From DATEDA01 sp963827595 (GTDB taxonomy: Bacteria; Pseudomonadota; Gammaproteobacteria; Burkholderiales; SG8-39): a stretch of DNA of 64,000 nucleotides. The notes under the pieces are model-generated. The model was not told where the DNA came from and did not search any database. It saw nothing but the letters and a program-made list of their open reading frames with translations. Below, in pieces: positions 53,088-61,797 of the stretch. Made by a program: the position numbers and the translations under genes. Where the stretch lies: positions 1-64,000 of the forward strand of contig CAWHBT010000006.1 of assembly GCA_963827595.1 (NCBI GenBank). The letters are read 5' to 3'. Within the stretch, counting starts at the first letter, position 1. Each line of letters starts with the position of its first letter.

Positions 53088-55388
53088 TTGACCCCCAACG
53101 CCGACGATCTGCAGCCGCTGCTCGCCCGCGCCTCCGCGGACCTGCAGGCCGGACGTCCGGCGGTGGCGGAGGGGATCTACCGCGGCGTGCTCGCGCGCGC
53201 GCCGGACCACCCCGTCGCCACGCATTTCCTGGGCGTCTGCCTGGTTCAGACCGGCCGGCCTCAGGAAGGGCTCGCGCTGCTCACCCGTTCGATGCCGGCG
53301 TTGCAGGGTCAGGCGAGGTATCGGCACAACTACGCGCTCATGCTCGCGCAGGCGGGGCAGCTGGCGGCGGCTGAGCGCGAGCTCGAGGCGGCGATCGCGC
53401 TCGAGCCGGTGAACGCCATCTCCCACAGCTACCTCGGCATGGTGCGGCAGCAGCTCGGCCGGCTCGACGACGCCGCGGCAGCCTATCGCGCCGCGCTCGA
53501 GCGCGCGCCGGACGATCCCTTCATTGCCAACAACTACGGGTACTGCCTGCTCGAGAAGGGCGAGGTCGAGAGCGCGCTCGAGTGGTTCCGGCGCTCGATT
53601 GCCCGCGCGCCGCGCAACGCGGTGGCGCACAACAATCTCGGCTCGGCGCTGAACGCCCTCGGCGACGTCCCGGCCGCGATTGCGGCCTATCGCAAAGCGG
53701 TCGAGGTCGATCCGCGGTACGCGACGGCCTGGTTCAACCTCGGACTCGCCCTGCGCCAAGTCGCCGACGACCAGGGGACTTTCGACGCGTTCCGCAATGC
53801 CGTGCGCTGCGGGCCGCAGTTCCCTCCGGCCTGGCAGGGTTTCGCCGACGCGTTCGCCCGGACCCGCTTCGTGGCGTGGAATGCACAGGCCGCACAGGAG
53901 CTGACCCAGGTGCTGCTGCACCCGGCGATCGACGCCGGTCCGCTCGCCGAGGCGGCGGCGAGCCTGCTCATGCTCGACCCCGCCTTCGCGCCGGTCCTCC
54001 GGGGCGTGCCCGCCGATGCGGCGCCGGCCGCGCGGTGGTTCACGGGCGACGGGCTGCAGGCGGTTGCGCATCCGATGCTCCTCGCGCTGATGGAGAACTC
54101 GCTCGTTCCCGAACCCCAGCTCGAGACTTTCCTCCGGGCGCTGCGGCGGCGCGCGCTCGAGGTCTGGGCGGGCGGCGGGCTGAACGCCTCACCCCGGATC
54201 GTCGAGCTCGCCTGCGCCCTCGCGCAGCAGTGCTTCCTGAACGAATACGTCTGGCCCGAGGACGCCAACGAGGCAGCGATGGTCGCGCGACTCGACGAGC
54301 GCGTCCGGAAGGGGGGCGCGAGTGCGGCCGAGCTGGCGCTCCTCGCCGCCTACCGTCCGCTCGCGGGGATTCCCGCGCTTGCGCGGCCCGCCGCGGCGGG
54401 CGAGGCCTTCGAGCGGCTGTGGCGACGCCAGGTCACGGAGCCCGCCGAGGAAGCGCGGCTGCGCGCCGAGATCCCGGTGCTGACCGCGGTCACCGATCCG
54501 ATCTCGCGCGCGGTCCAGGCGCAGTACGAGGAGAACCCGTACCCCCGCTGGCATCGCGTGCCGGCGTCGCTCGCGTCGGCGTTTCCGCTGCGGCGGGCGT
54601 TGCGCACGCTGTTCCCGCATCTCGATCCAGCGCGGTTCCCCGTCTCCGAGTCGCCCGACATCCTCATCGCCGGCTGCGGCAGCGGGTTCCAGGCGGCGAT
54701 CACCGCCGCGCGCAACCCCGCCGGACGGATTCTGGCGATCGATTTCAGCCGTGCGAGCCTCGCCTACGCGGTGCGCCGCTGCCGCGAGCTCGGGCTCGCA
54801 AACCTGCGCTTCGCCCAGGCCGACATCCTGCAGCTCGGCACGCTGCCGGAGCGCTTCGACATGATCGAGTGCGCCGGCGTGCTGCATCACTTGCGCGATC
54901 CGCTCGCCGGCGGGCGGGTCCTCGCGTCGCTCCTGAAGCCCGGCGGCGTCATGAAACTCGCGCTCTACAGCGAGATCGGCCGGCGCAGCGTCGTGGCGGC
55001 CCGCGAGCTGATCGCCCGGCAGGGTCTCGGCGCCGATCGCGAGGGCATTCGCGCCGCACGGCAGCTCGTCCTCGCGCAACCCGACGCGAGCCCGGTCCAG
55101 CCGCTCGTGCACTCCGCGGACCTCTACTCCGCGTCCGGGACGCGCGATCTGCTGCTCCACGTCCAGGAGCACCGCTTCACCGCGGCGCGACTCGCGGACA
55201 TGATCCGCGCGCTCGGCCTGGAGTTCCTGGGCCTGGAGCTCGCGGACCCGGGCGTGCTGCGCGCCTACCGGGAGCGCTTCCCGGAGGACCCCACGGCCGT
55301 GTCGCTGGAGAACTGGGGGCGATTCGAGGCGGGCGAGCCGCACGCGTTCGCCGCGATGTACCAGTTCTGGGTCGGCGCGCCGGGGTAG
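53088..55388 (+). CDS. TPR-repeat protein with C-terminal SAM-dependent methyltransferase domain
   Basis: Residues about 5-245 are a run of about six tetratricopeptide repeats (for example IYRGVLARAPDHPVATHFLG and AAYRAALERAPDDPFIANNY). A linker rich in alanine leads to QYEENPYPRWHRVP at about residue 480, a phrase that usually precedes this type of methyltransferase domain. Motif I follows as ILIAGCGSGFQAAITAARNP near 525, then AIDFSRASLAYAVRRCRELG and CAGVLHHLRDPLAGGRVLAS. The start is TTG 53088 with a modest GGAGA site, and no ATG suits better. Substrate unknown; the repeats suggest a protein or glycan-complex partner. Confidence 0.87.
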   Translation: MTPNADDLQPLLARASADLQAGRPAVAEGIYRGVLARAPDHPVATHFLGVCLVQTGRPQEGLALLTRSMPALQGQARYRHNYALMLAQAGQLAAAERELEAAIALEPVNAISHSYLGMVRQQLGRLDDAAAAYRAALERAPDDPFIANNYGYCLLEKGEVESALEWFRRSIARAPRNAVAHNNLGSALNALGDVPAAIAAYRKAVEVDPRYATAWFNLGLALRQVADDQGTFDAFRNAVRCGPQFPPAWQGFADAFARTRFVAWNAQAAQELTQVLLHPAIDAGPLAEAAASLLMLDPAFAPVLRGVPADAAPAARWFTGDGLQAVAHPMLLALMENSLVPEPQLETFLRALRRRALEVWAGGGLNASPRIVELACALAQQCFLNEYVWPEDANEAAMVARLDERVRKGGASAAELALLAAYRPLAGIPALARPAAAGEAFERLWRRQVTEPAEEARLRAEIPVLTAVTDPISRAVQAQYEENPYPRWHRVPASLASAFPLRRALRTLFPHLDPARFPVSESPDILIAGCGSGFQAAITAARNPAGRILAIDFSRASLAYAVRRCRELGLANLRFAQADILQLGTLPERFDMIECAGVLHHLRDPLAGGRVLASLLKPGGVMKLALYSEIGRRSVVAARELIARQGLGADREGIRAARQLVLAQPDASPVQPLVHSADLYSASGTRDLLLHVQEHRFTAARLADMIRALGLEFLGLELADPGVLRAYRERFPEDPTAVSLENWGRFEAGEPHAFAAMYQFWVGAPG

Positions 55389-55411
55389 CCTGCAGCTCGC
55401 GTCCGGCTCCG

Positions 55412-55417
55412 TAGAAT
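55412..55417 (+). promoter_or_regulatory. Candidate -10 box TAGAAT for the 6-phosphogluconate dehydrogenase gene
   Basis: TAGAATC ends 22 bases before ATG 55440, in the 51-base gap after the preceding gene. The -35 position has no clear match. Confidence 0.4.
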
Positions 55418-55439
55418 CCGGGCCTTCGGGAGGTACACG

Positions 55440-56354
55440 ATGAAGATCGGGCTGATCGGTCTGGGGAGGATGGGCGCGGGCATGGCGCGCCGCCTGGCGC
55501 GGGGCGGAGTTCAAGTGGTCGCGCAGGACGTCAACGCCTACGCGCGGACCTCGCTCGCGGCCGAGCTGGAGGCGAGCGTGTTCGAGACGATCCCGGCGCT
55601 CGTCGCCGCGCTCGATCCGCCGCGCGTCGTCTGGCTCATGGTCCCGGCCGGCGACGCGACCGAGGCAGCGCTGGAGGCGCTCTATGCGCGTCTCGACCCG
55701 GGCGATCTCGTCGTCGACGGCGGCAACGCGCACTACCGCGACTCGGTCAAGCGCGCCGCGGCGCTCGCCGATCGCGGCATCGCGTTCGTCGATGCCGGCG
55801 TCTCCGGCGGTGTCTGGGGCCTCGCGAACGGCTACATGCTGATGCTCGGCGGCGCGCCCGACGCCGTCGAGCGGGTCGCGCCGTTCGCCCGGGTCCTCGC
55901 GCCCGCCCCGGACCGCGGCTGGCTGCGCTGCGGGCCCACCGGCAGCGGCCACTTCGCCAAAATGGTCCACAACGCGATCGAGTACGGGATGATGCAGGCG
56001 TATGCCGAGGGCTTCGCGCTGCTCGCCGCGAAGGGCGAGTTCGCGCTCGACGTCCCCGCGGTCGCCGAGCACTGGCGCCACGGCAGCGTGATCCGTTCGT
56101 GGCTGCTCGACCTGACCGCCGAGGCGCTCGCCGGCCGACCGGACCTCGCGGCGATCGCCCCGGTCGTTCGGGACTCTGGCGAGGGCCGCTGGGCCGTCCA
56201 GGAAGCGGTCGAGCTGGGCGTGCCGGCGCCGGTGACCGCGGCCGCGCTGACGATGCGCTTTGCAACCCAGGGCGCGAACGACTTCCAGGCGCGGCTCCTC
56301 GCGCTCATGCGCAACGCCTTCGGCGGGCACGCAACCGAGCGCCCGAATCCCTGA
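55440..56354 (+). CDS. gnd: 6-phosphogluconate dehydrogenase, short decarboxylating form
   Basis: This 304-residue enzyme has the cofactor loop GLIGLGRMGAGMA, the substrate phrase VVDGGNAHYRDSVKRAAALA, DAGVSGGVWGLANGYMLMLG and the catalytic-lysine region GSGHFAKMVHNAIEYGMMQA. The length is that of the short bacterial form (about 300 residues) and not the 470-residue form. Such forms often use NAD. It is followed 13 bases later by gluconokinase, so the pair converts gluconate to 6-phosphogluconate and then to ribulose 5-phosphate with release of CO2. ATG 55440 follows GGAGGT. Confidence 0.9.
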   Translation: MKIGLIGLGRMGAGMARRLARGGVQVVAQDVNAYARTSLAAELEASVFETIPALVAALDPPRVVWLMVPAGDATEAALEALYARLDPGDLVVDGGNAHYRDSVKRAAALADRGIAFVDAGVSGGVWGLANGYMLMLGGAPDAVERVAPFARVLAPAPDRGWLRCGPTGSGHFAKMVHNAIEYGMMQAYAEGFALLAAKGEFALDVPAVAEHWRHGSVIRSWLLDLTAEALAGRPDLAAIAPVVRDSGEGRWAVQEAVELGVPAPVTAAALTMRFATQGANDFQARLLALMRNAFGGHATERPNP

Positions 56355-56367
56355 GGAGAGCGGGCGC

Positions 56368-56880
56368 TTGATCGTGATCGTCATGGGCGTCGCCGGCGCC
56401 GGCAAGACGACCGTCGGCGCCCGCCTCGCCGCCTCGCTCGGCTGCGAGTTCGTCGACGCCGATGACTACCATCCGCCGGCCAGCGTGGCGAAGATGCGCG
56501 CCGGCGAGCCGCTCGGCGACGACGATCGCTGGCCCTGGCTCGGGCGGCTGAACGGGGTGCTGCAGGAGCGCGTGCGGCGCGGCACGAGCGTTGTGCTCGC
56601 GTGCTCGGCGCTCAAGGCGAGCTACCGGACGGCGTTGCTGCGCGATCTACCCGACGCGCGGCTCGTTTACCTGCGCGGGAGCAAGGCGGTGATCGGTCCG
56701 CGACTGGCGGGCCGTGGCGGGCATTTCATGAACCGCGCCCTCCTCGACTCGCAGTTCGCGGCCCTCGAGGAACCGGCCGATGCGATCGACGTCGACGTCG
56801 ACGCGACGCCCGAAGCGCTCGTCGGTGCGATCCTGGTCAGGCTCGGCACCCCCGGATGCGCTGACGCCGACCCTCGCTAG
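56368..56880 (+). CDS. gntK: Gluconokinase
   Basis: This 170-residue kinase has the P-loop GVAGAGKTTVG at about 7-17, then the gluconokinase phrase DADDYHPPASVAKMRAGEPL, the ACSALKASYRTALLR segment and the final domain LDSQFAALEEP. The start is TTG 56368 after GAGGAGAG, while GTG 56374 is another possibility. It phosphorylates gluconate for the dehydrogenase encoded just upstream. Its stop overlaps the stop of the convergent aldolase gene. Confidence 0.9.
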   Translation: MIVIVMGVAGAGKTTVGARLAASLGCEFVDADDYHPPASVAKMRAGEPLGDDDRWPWLGRLNGVLQERVRRGTSVVLACSALKASYRTALLRDLPDARLVYLRGSKAVIGPRLAGRGGHFMNRALLDSQFAALEEPADAIDVDVDATPEALVGAILVRLGTPGCADADPR

Positions 56881-57617
56881 TCGAGCGTCGACCAGCCGGG
56901 ATCCTCCTTGTCGAGGATGCGCTTCAGGGCGACGAAGTGCAGGTCCGACTGCTCCCGCTCGCTCGCCATCTGCTTCGCCGTCGCCGAGGCGACGCCGTGC
57001 GAGAGGCGCTTGAGGTGCTTCCCGGTGCTCTGCGCGAGCACCTGCACCATGCAGGCGCGCTCGAGGTAGTACAGGTCGTCGAACGCCCACGGGACGCTGT
57101 CGCCGCAGACGATCACGCCGTGGTTCGCGAGGAACAGCACGTCGGCGCCGTTCATCCGCGACGCGATGCGGTCGCCTTCGGCGTTGTCCAGGACGAGGCC
57201 GTTGTATTCCTCGTCGTACGCGACCCGCCCGTAGAACTTGAGCGCGTTCTGGCTCGCCGGCTCGAGTCGGCCGCCCTCGAGCAGGGTCAGCGAGGTCGCG
57301 AACGGCATGTGGGTGTGCAGGACGCAGGCCGGCGTCCGCTTCGATCGGTGCACCCGGGCGTGGATGAAAAACGCCGTCGGTTCAACGGTGTGGCGGCCTT
57401 CCACGACGTTGCCCTTGCCGTCGATGAGGAGCAGGTCGGCGGGGGAGATCTCCGACCAGTGCAGGCCTTGCGGGTTGATGAGGAACCGGTCCTGGAGCCC
57501 CGGGGCGACGAGGCTGAAGTGATTGCACACGCCCTCGGAGAGCCCCAGCCGGGTGGCCCAGCGGAGCGCGGCCGCGAGGTCGATGCGCGCCCGAACGAGC
57601 GCATCCGTCCCGCTCAT
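56877..57617 (-). CDS. Class II aldolase/adducin-family protein
   Basis: This 246-residue protein has the class II aldolase pattern: EGVCNHFSLVAPGLQDRFLI at the phosphate-binding start, a metal-ligand pair in CVLHTHMPFATSLTLLEGG (His-x-His) and the third histidine in ANHGVIVCG. These bind zinc in fuculose-phosphate aldolase and relatives. Many members with this exact style (SDLHFVALKRILDKE near the end) have unknown substrates and can be decarboxylases or dehydratases. The start is ATG 57617 after AAAGGAGAGG; the longer upstream reading frame has no family sequence. Confidence 0.87.
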   Translation of the reverse strand: MSGTDALVRARIDLAAALRWATRLGLSEGVCNHFSLVAPGLQDRFLINPQGLHWSEISPADLLLIDGKGNVVEGRHTVEPTAFFIHARVHRSKRTPACVLHTHMPFATSLTLLEGGRLEPASQNALKFYGRVAYDEEYNGLVLDNAEGDRIASRMNGADVLFLANHGVIVCGDSVPWAFDDLYYLERACMVQVLAQSTGKHLKRLSHGVASATAKQMASEREQSDLHFVALKRILDKEDPGWSTLD

Positions 57618-57769
57618 CTCATCCTCTCCTTTCGGGCTCGCGGGCTGCCGCGCCGCCATCGTTCGTCGTTGTTTCCGCGCCGCCGGAGCGACGCGGACTC
57701 TAGCATCGGCCAAACCGCCGCCGCCAGGAACAGGTTCCGCACCGGCGCACGATCGCTCGTTGCCTGCCG

Positions 57770-58585
57770 TCAAGGCCGCCGGCGGCGCGGCGCCCCGGCC
57801 GCGTCGCGCTCGAGCGCGAGGTGCGCCGCGGTCCCCGGGTTGTGCGCGACCAGGTCGCGGACAAACCGGTCGAAAGGCAGATCGTAGCGCCGCCGCAGGT
57901 CGCGCGCCGCGCGCCGCAGCGGCGCGACCGCGAGGCGCGTCGCCCGGCCCGTGAGCCCGAGCACGATCATGTTCACCCGGTCCTCGGCCGGCAGGCAGAG
58001 GACCTTCCCGCCGAACGCGCGCTCGATCCGCGCCAGATAAGTGCCGAACCGCGGCTCGTCGGCGATGAAGTTCACGACCAGGACGCCACCGGGTCGGAGG
58101 GCATCCCGGCAGGCGTCGTAGAACTCCGGCGTGGCGAGCGCGCGCACCGACCGACCGTCCTCGAACGCGTCGAGGAGCAGCACGTCGTACGTCGCCGGGC
58201 GTGCCGGCACGTAGGCGGCGCCGTCGGCGACCAGCACCTTGACCCGGTCCTCGTCCGGCGGCAGGCCGAAGAAGCTGCGCGCGGCGGCGACCACCTCCGG
58301 ATTGATCTCCACGACCGTCACCCGCGTCCGCGGCAGCCGCTCGTGCGCGAACCGCGCGATCGAGCCGCCGCCGAGACCGACCATCAGCACCTCGCGCGGC
58401 GCCGGCGCGAAGAGCAGAAACGCCATCATCGCGCGGGTGTACGCGAGCTCCAGTCGGTCGGGCGACGCGAGCCGGATCGCGCTCTGGATGGCGTGGCCGC
58501 CGAGATGCAGCAGGCGCACGCCGCCCGACTCGCTCACCTCGACCGACGAGCGCCGGCGCGCGAGCCAGCGCTTCAGGGCGCGCAT
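57770..58585 (-). CDS. Spermidine synthase-like methyltransferase-fold protein
   Basis: This 271-residue protein has the aminopropyltransferase core: VLMVGLGGGSIARFAHERLP, TVVEINPEVVAAARSFFGLP and TYDVLLLDAFEDGRSVRALA, the last with the catalytic aspartate region, although the usual acidic pair is partly changed. No N-terminal membrane helices are present. Many proteins with this short layout are annotated as spermidine synthase but may not make spermidine. It is divergent from the YdcF gene, 29 bases apart. Confidence 0.8.
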   Translation of the reverse strand: MRALKRWLARRRSSVEVSESGGVRLLHLGGHAIQSAIRLASPDRLELAYTRAMMAFLLFAPAPREVLMVGLGGGSIARFAHERLPRTRVTVVEINPEVVAAARSFFGLPPDEDRVKVLVADGAAYVPARPATYDVLLLDAFEDGRSVRALATPEFYDACRDALRPGGVLVVNFIADEPRFGTYLARIERAFGGKVLCLPAEDRVNMIVLGLTGRATRLAVAPLRRAARDLRRRYDLPFDRFVRDLVAHNPGTAAHLALERDAAGAPRRRRP

Positions 58586-58590
58586 AGAAT
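58585..58590 (+). promoter_or_regulatory. Candidate -10 box TAGAAT for the YdcF-like gene
   Basis: TAGAATC lies 24 bases before ATG 58615 and overlaps the start codon of the divergent spermidine-synthase-like gene by one base. Confidence 0.4.
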
Positions 58591-58614
58591 CGACGGCTTC
58601 ATGGGGAGCGGATT

Positions 58615-59235
58615 ATGACCTGCCTCAAGCGCTGCGCCCTTGGACTGCTCGTCGCCGTCCTCGCCGCCGCCGCCGTGGCGACGCTCGCGCTACGCCAGGC
58701 GTCCGGGTGGCTCGCCCGGTCCGACGCGCCGCAGAAGGCCGACGCGATCATCGTGCTCGGCCACGAGGTCACGCGGGCGATCACCGGCGCAAGCCTCTAC
58801 CAACAGGGGTTCGCGCGAGTCGTCTACCTCACCGTGCCGTGGCGGGAGCCGCGCTACCTCGCGCTCGAGCGCGACCGGATCCGCTGGCCGTGGTTCGACG
58901 AGGCTGCGCGCACGCTCCTTCGGAACCGCGGCGTGCCCGACGACGCGATCCTGCTCCTCGGCAAGGACCTGCAGAGCACCGTGGCCGAGGCGCGCGAGGC
59001 GGCGCGCGTGCTCGGGCCCAAGGCCGGTACGCTGCTCGTGGTGACCTCGCCTTACCACGTCCACCGGGCGCGCAAGATTTTCAGCGATCACCTGCCGTCG
59101 GCGCGGATCCTCGTGATCGGGAGCGACGCGGAGCCGCTGCCGGAGCGCTGGTGGACCCACCAGGAGTCGGCACGGGACGTTCTGCTCGAGGTGGCGAAGC
59201 TCGCCTCCTACAAGCTCGGCTTCGGCTTCATGTGA
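58615..59235 (+). CDS. YdcF/SanA family (DUF218) membrane-anchored protein
   Basis: This 206-residue protein has one N-terminal membrane helix (residues about 7-27) and a DUF218 domain: KADAIIVLGHEV at about 41-52, ARVVYLTVPWR, then VPDDAILLLGKDLQSTVAEA and TLLVVTSPYHVHRARKIFSD. The family includes ElyC and SanA, which act in envelope polysaccharide or permeability in E. coli, with no settled enzymatic activity. The domain should face the periplasm. Confidence 0.87.
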   Translation: MTCLKRCALGLLVAVLAAAAVATLALRQASGWLARSDAPQKADAIIVLGHEVTRAITGASLYQQGFARVVYLTVPWREPRYLALERDRIRWPWFDEAARTLLRNRGVPDDAILLLGKDLQSTVAEAREAARVLGPKAGTLLVVTSPYHVHRARKIFSDHLPSARILVIGSDAEPLPERWWTHQESARDVLLEVAKLASYKLGFGFM

Positions 59236-59247
59236 GCTGGGCGGCGG

Positions 59248-59598
59248 CTACCGCGGCGCGCACGGTCCCCGCAGCACCATGCCGGTCTCCTCGAGCGCCA
59301 CGCGGCTGTCGTTGATGTAGAGCGTGAAGCGCCCGTCGGTGAACTTGGCATCGCTTGCAGCGTCCACCTGCGGGAGCGTGACGCTGCGGCCGTCGAAGGT
59401 TACGCGCGCCGCGCGGGGCGACGGCACGAAATCGATCGCCATCGTCTTGCCGCCCGTGCAGCTCACTTCGACCCGCTGACCCCACGGCATCGGCATCTGC
59501 TGCGCCGAGCTCACGTCCCACGCGCAACCGGCAACGACCGCCGCGAGCGCGGCGGCGGCCAGTGGCGCCAAAGGGAAGGCGTGAAGCGTCATCCGCAT
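59248..59598 (-). CDS. MliC-like lipoprotein (C-type lysozyme inhibitor family)
   Basis: This 116-residue protein has a lipoprotein leader with the lipobox VAGC (Cys25). The mature part is the small beta-barrel domain: VEVSCTGGKTMAIDFVPS, ARVTFDGRSVTLPQVDAASD, KFTDGRFTLYIND and a final cysteine in LRGPCAPR, which could pair with the first. This is the MliC/PliC pattern; such proteins inhibit C-type lysozyme from the outer membrane. The assignment is by motif spacing, at moderate certainty. Confidence 0.78.
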   Translation of the reverse strand: MRMTLHAFPLAPLAAAALAAVVAGCAWDVSSAQQMPMPWGQRVEVSCTGGKTMAIDFVPSPRAARVTFDGRSVTLPQVDAASDAKFTDGRFTLYINDSRVALEETGMVLRGPCAPR

Positions 59599-59707
59599 GG
59601 CAGCTCCGATCGGTGTCGGGGATGGATGATAGCGCACGTGCCCGGGAAACCCCGGCGCCCGAATGCGGTCGTAACAAGCGTGGCATTATGAGGGCTCGGA
59701 CGGCCTC

Positions 59708-60187
59708 GTGGACATCAAGCAGCTCCTGATCGGGTTGACCCTCGCAGCGCTCGCGTCTGCCGCCGGCGCAAACGACCTCGCCGCCCGGGCGCTGCGCGAG
59801 CGCCAGCAGCAGTCCGACGCCTTCTCGCTGCAGCTCCAGCAGTCGATCCAGAGCTTTCGCGCCGGCAACCTCCCGCCCCAGCAGCGGCTCGAGTTCGACG
59901 CCGTCCAGCGCGATCAGCGGCTGCGGCAGGACGAGCTCTTCTACCGGCAGCAGGTGGAGACGAACTCGCCCAATCCCGGAACGCTGCGGCGGGCGGAGGC
60001 GATGCGTGCCGAGCAGGAGCGGCAGCAGCAGCTTTCGCGGTTCCGGTCGGACTCGGCGCAGGCTGTCGAGGGCGCGCCGGCCGCGCAGCAGCTCGCACCC
60101 CTCGTCGAGCCGCGGGTGTCCACCGCGCCAGTCGTGCGCGGTCGGAGGCGGATGCCTGAACCTGACCCGACCACCCTCGGGCCATAG
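59708..60187 (+). CDS. Small secreted protein, Gln/Arg-rich, unknown function
   Basis: This 159-residue protein starts with GTG 59708 (MDIKQLLIGLTLAALASAA). It has a signal peptide of about 21 residues and then a long, strongly charged helix or coiled coil rich in Gln, Arg and Glu (ALRERQQQSDAFSLQLQQSI and RRAEAMRAEQERQQQLSRFR), with a proline-rich tail. I know of no family. It stands alone on the plus strand between minus-strand genes and converges with the di-haem peroxidase gene. A periplasmic adaptor or scaffold role is possible only as a guess. Confidence 0.7.
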   Translation: MDIKQLLIGLTLAALASAAGANDLAARALRERQQQSDAFSLQLQQSIQSFRAGNLPPQQRLEFDAVQRDQRLRQDELFYRQQVETNSPNPGTLRRAEAMRAEQERQQQLSRFRSDSAQAVEGAPAAQQLAPLVEPRVSTAPVVRGRRRMPEPDPTTLGP

Positions 60188-60208
60188 GCCCGTCTCCCGG
60201 TCTGCGGG

Positions 60209-61396
60209 TTAGGGCTTGCAGCCGGCCACCGGCCGCGGAGCTCCCGGAGGCACCGTCGCGCCCGGGTCGGTCAGGCTTTCGAGGAACGCGATCAAGTCGT
60301 CCGCTTCGGCATCGGAAAGCTTGAGCGGGCGCAGCAGCTGCTCGCCGTGGGTGTGAAGGCGCTCGAGGTCGAGCTCCGAGTAGTGGCGCACGACGTCGCG
60401 CAGCGTGGCGAGCCGCCCGTCGTGCATGTACGGCGCGGTGAGCGCGACGTTGCGCAGGCTCGGCGTCTTGAACTGCCCGAAGTTGGCATGCTGCAGCTCG
60501 ACGTGCCGGGTCTTCGTCGCCGAGGCCCGTGACGGATCGTCGCTGTATTTCCCCAGCAGGTTGTAGCGGTCGTCGAGCAGGCGCTTGATCCCGCCGTGCC
60601 GCCCGGCGTCCACGCGGCCCGGCGCGAGCATGAACGGCACGCCCACGTCGTGGAACTCGCTGTTGGTGAAGCTCGCGCCGAAGTGGCAGACGCTGCAGTT
60701 CCCGGTGCCGACGAAGATCTTCAGGCCGCGCTGCGCGGCGAGCGGGTACCGCGCCGCCGCGGTGCGGTCGCCGCGCGCGAGCGCATCGCGGAACTCGTCG
60801 AAGGGCGTGCGCCCCGACGTGCGGGTCTCGACGAACGCCGCGATCGCCTTCGCCGCGTCCACGAGCACCCGCTCGTCGTCGGACGCGGCCGCGCCGAACG
60901 CCGCCCGATAGCGGCATTCGAGCGCGGCATCGGACCGCACGACCTTCGCCACCAGCGGTGCGCTCGCGCCCATCTCCCGCGGATCGAGCATCGCCCGGAG
61001 CGCTTGCGCCCACAGGCTGTCCGCGCCGCCGTCCCACGAGAACCAGCGCAGCAGCGGGGCGTTCACGATGCTCGGCGCGTTGCGGTCGACGGGTGCGAGC
61101 CCCACCGCCTGTTTGCGGCCGTCGGTCCACGCCTTCGCCGGCACGTGGCAGGTCGCGCAGGCGACCGCGCCGTTCTGCGACAGCCGAGGATCGAAGAAGA
61201 GCTGCTGCCCGAGCGCGATCGCCGCCGGGTTGCGGGAGGCGCGATTGCTCGGGTCACGCACCGGCGGCTGCGGCCACGGCCCGTGCCGGAGGACGAGCGC
61301 CGTTTCCTGTGGGGTGAAGGCGACGAGGGCCTGCGCGGACGCGGTGCCGGCCGCGAGCGCCGCGCCGACGACGAGGACCACGCCCCCGGGCGTCAT
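60209..61396 (-). CDS. Di-haem cytochrome c peroxidase / MauG-family protein
   Basis: This 395-residue exported protein has a signal peptide (residues 1-21) and two haem-binding motifs, CATCH (Cys80, Cys83, His84) and CSVCH (about residue 243). Typical phrases are ALGQQLFFDPRLSQNGAVAC and LKIFVGTGNCSVCHFGASFT, and FKTPSLRNVALTAPYMHDGR with the distal region, which is common to CCP and MauG. It either reduces H2O2 or oxidises a partner protein. The start overlaps the stop of the YtkA-like gene (ATGA), so three genes from 62768 are translated in a chain. Confidence 0.9.
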   Translation of the reverse strand: MTPGGVVLVVGAALAAGTASAQALVAFTPQETALVLRHGPWPQPPVRDPSNRASRNPAAIALGQQLFFDPRLSQNGAVACATCHVPAKAWTDGRKQAVGLAPVDRNAPSIVNAPLLRWFSWDGGADSLWAQALRAMLDPREMGASAPLVAKVVRSDAALECRYRAAFGAAASDDERVLVDAAKAIAAFVETRTSGRTPFDEFRDALARGDRTAAARYPLAAQRGLKIFVGTGNCSVCHFGASFTNSEFHDVGVPFMLAPGRVDAGRHGGIKRLLDDRYNLLGKYSDDPSRASATKTRHVELQHANFGQFKTPSLRNVALTAPYMHDGRLATLRDVVRHYSELDLERLHTHGEQLLRPLKLSDAEADDLIAFLESLTDPGATVPPGAPRPVAGCKP

Positions 61397-61797
61397 TCGA
61401 GCACGACGTCGGATGCGAGCCGCTCCGTGGTGCCGCGGGTCTCGACGTCGAACAGGAGCTGCCAGCGCCCGGGCATGTGGAACAGCAGCCCCTCGGCGAG
61501 GTAGCGCCCGCCGCCTTTCGCGGCGACCGTCGCGCGGTAGTTCATGCCGTGCCGGTGCTCCGGCATCGTCGCGTCGATGCGCAGGCCGGCCGGCGCCGCG
61601 CCCCGGCTCTTGGCGCAAACGCGCGCGTCGATCGCGAAGTGCTGGCCGACCGCGAGCTTCGCCGGCACGGTGCGATAGACGACCACGTAGCGTTCGGACT
61701 CGACCCGGGTGCCCGGCCCTTCGCAGCCCTGGGCCGCGGCCTCGAACGTCGCTGCGCCGGCGAGCAACGCGGTCGCGATGCGCCGGCGCGCGGTCAC
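61393..61797 (-). CDS. Small exported YtkA/FixH-like beta-sandwich protein
   Basis: This 134-residue protein has a signal peptide (about residues 1-22, AAAQG). The rest resembles the YtkA/auxin-binding-like and FixH domains: LAVGQHFAIDARVCAKSR, the conserved MPEHRHGMNYRATVAAKG and a final MPGRWQLLFDVETR. The histidine- and methionine-rich MPEHRHGM may bind copper; this is inference. Starts with GTG 61797 inside the stop of the Bug gene and ends inside the start of the peroxidase gene. A helper in metal or haem handling for the peroxidase is plausible. Confidence 0.78.
   Translation of the reverse strand: MTARRRIATALLAGAATFEAAAQGCEGPGTRVESERYVVVYRTVPAKLAVGQHFAIDARVCAKSRGAAPAGLRIDATMPEHRHGMNYRATVAAKGGGRYLAEGLLFHMPGRWQLLFDVETRGTTERLASDVVLE

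Noticed and set aside
57770..58585. Genuine spermidine synthase (speE)
   Set aside because: Only the Rossmann-type core and part of the catalytic loop are recognisable, and no polyamine gene such as speD is nearby. The cautious family name was kept.
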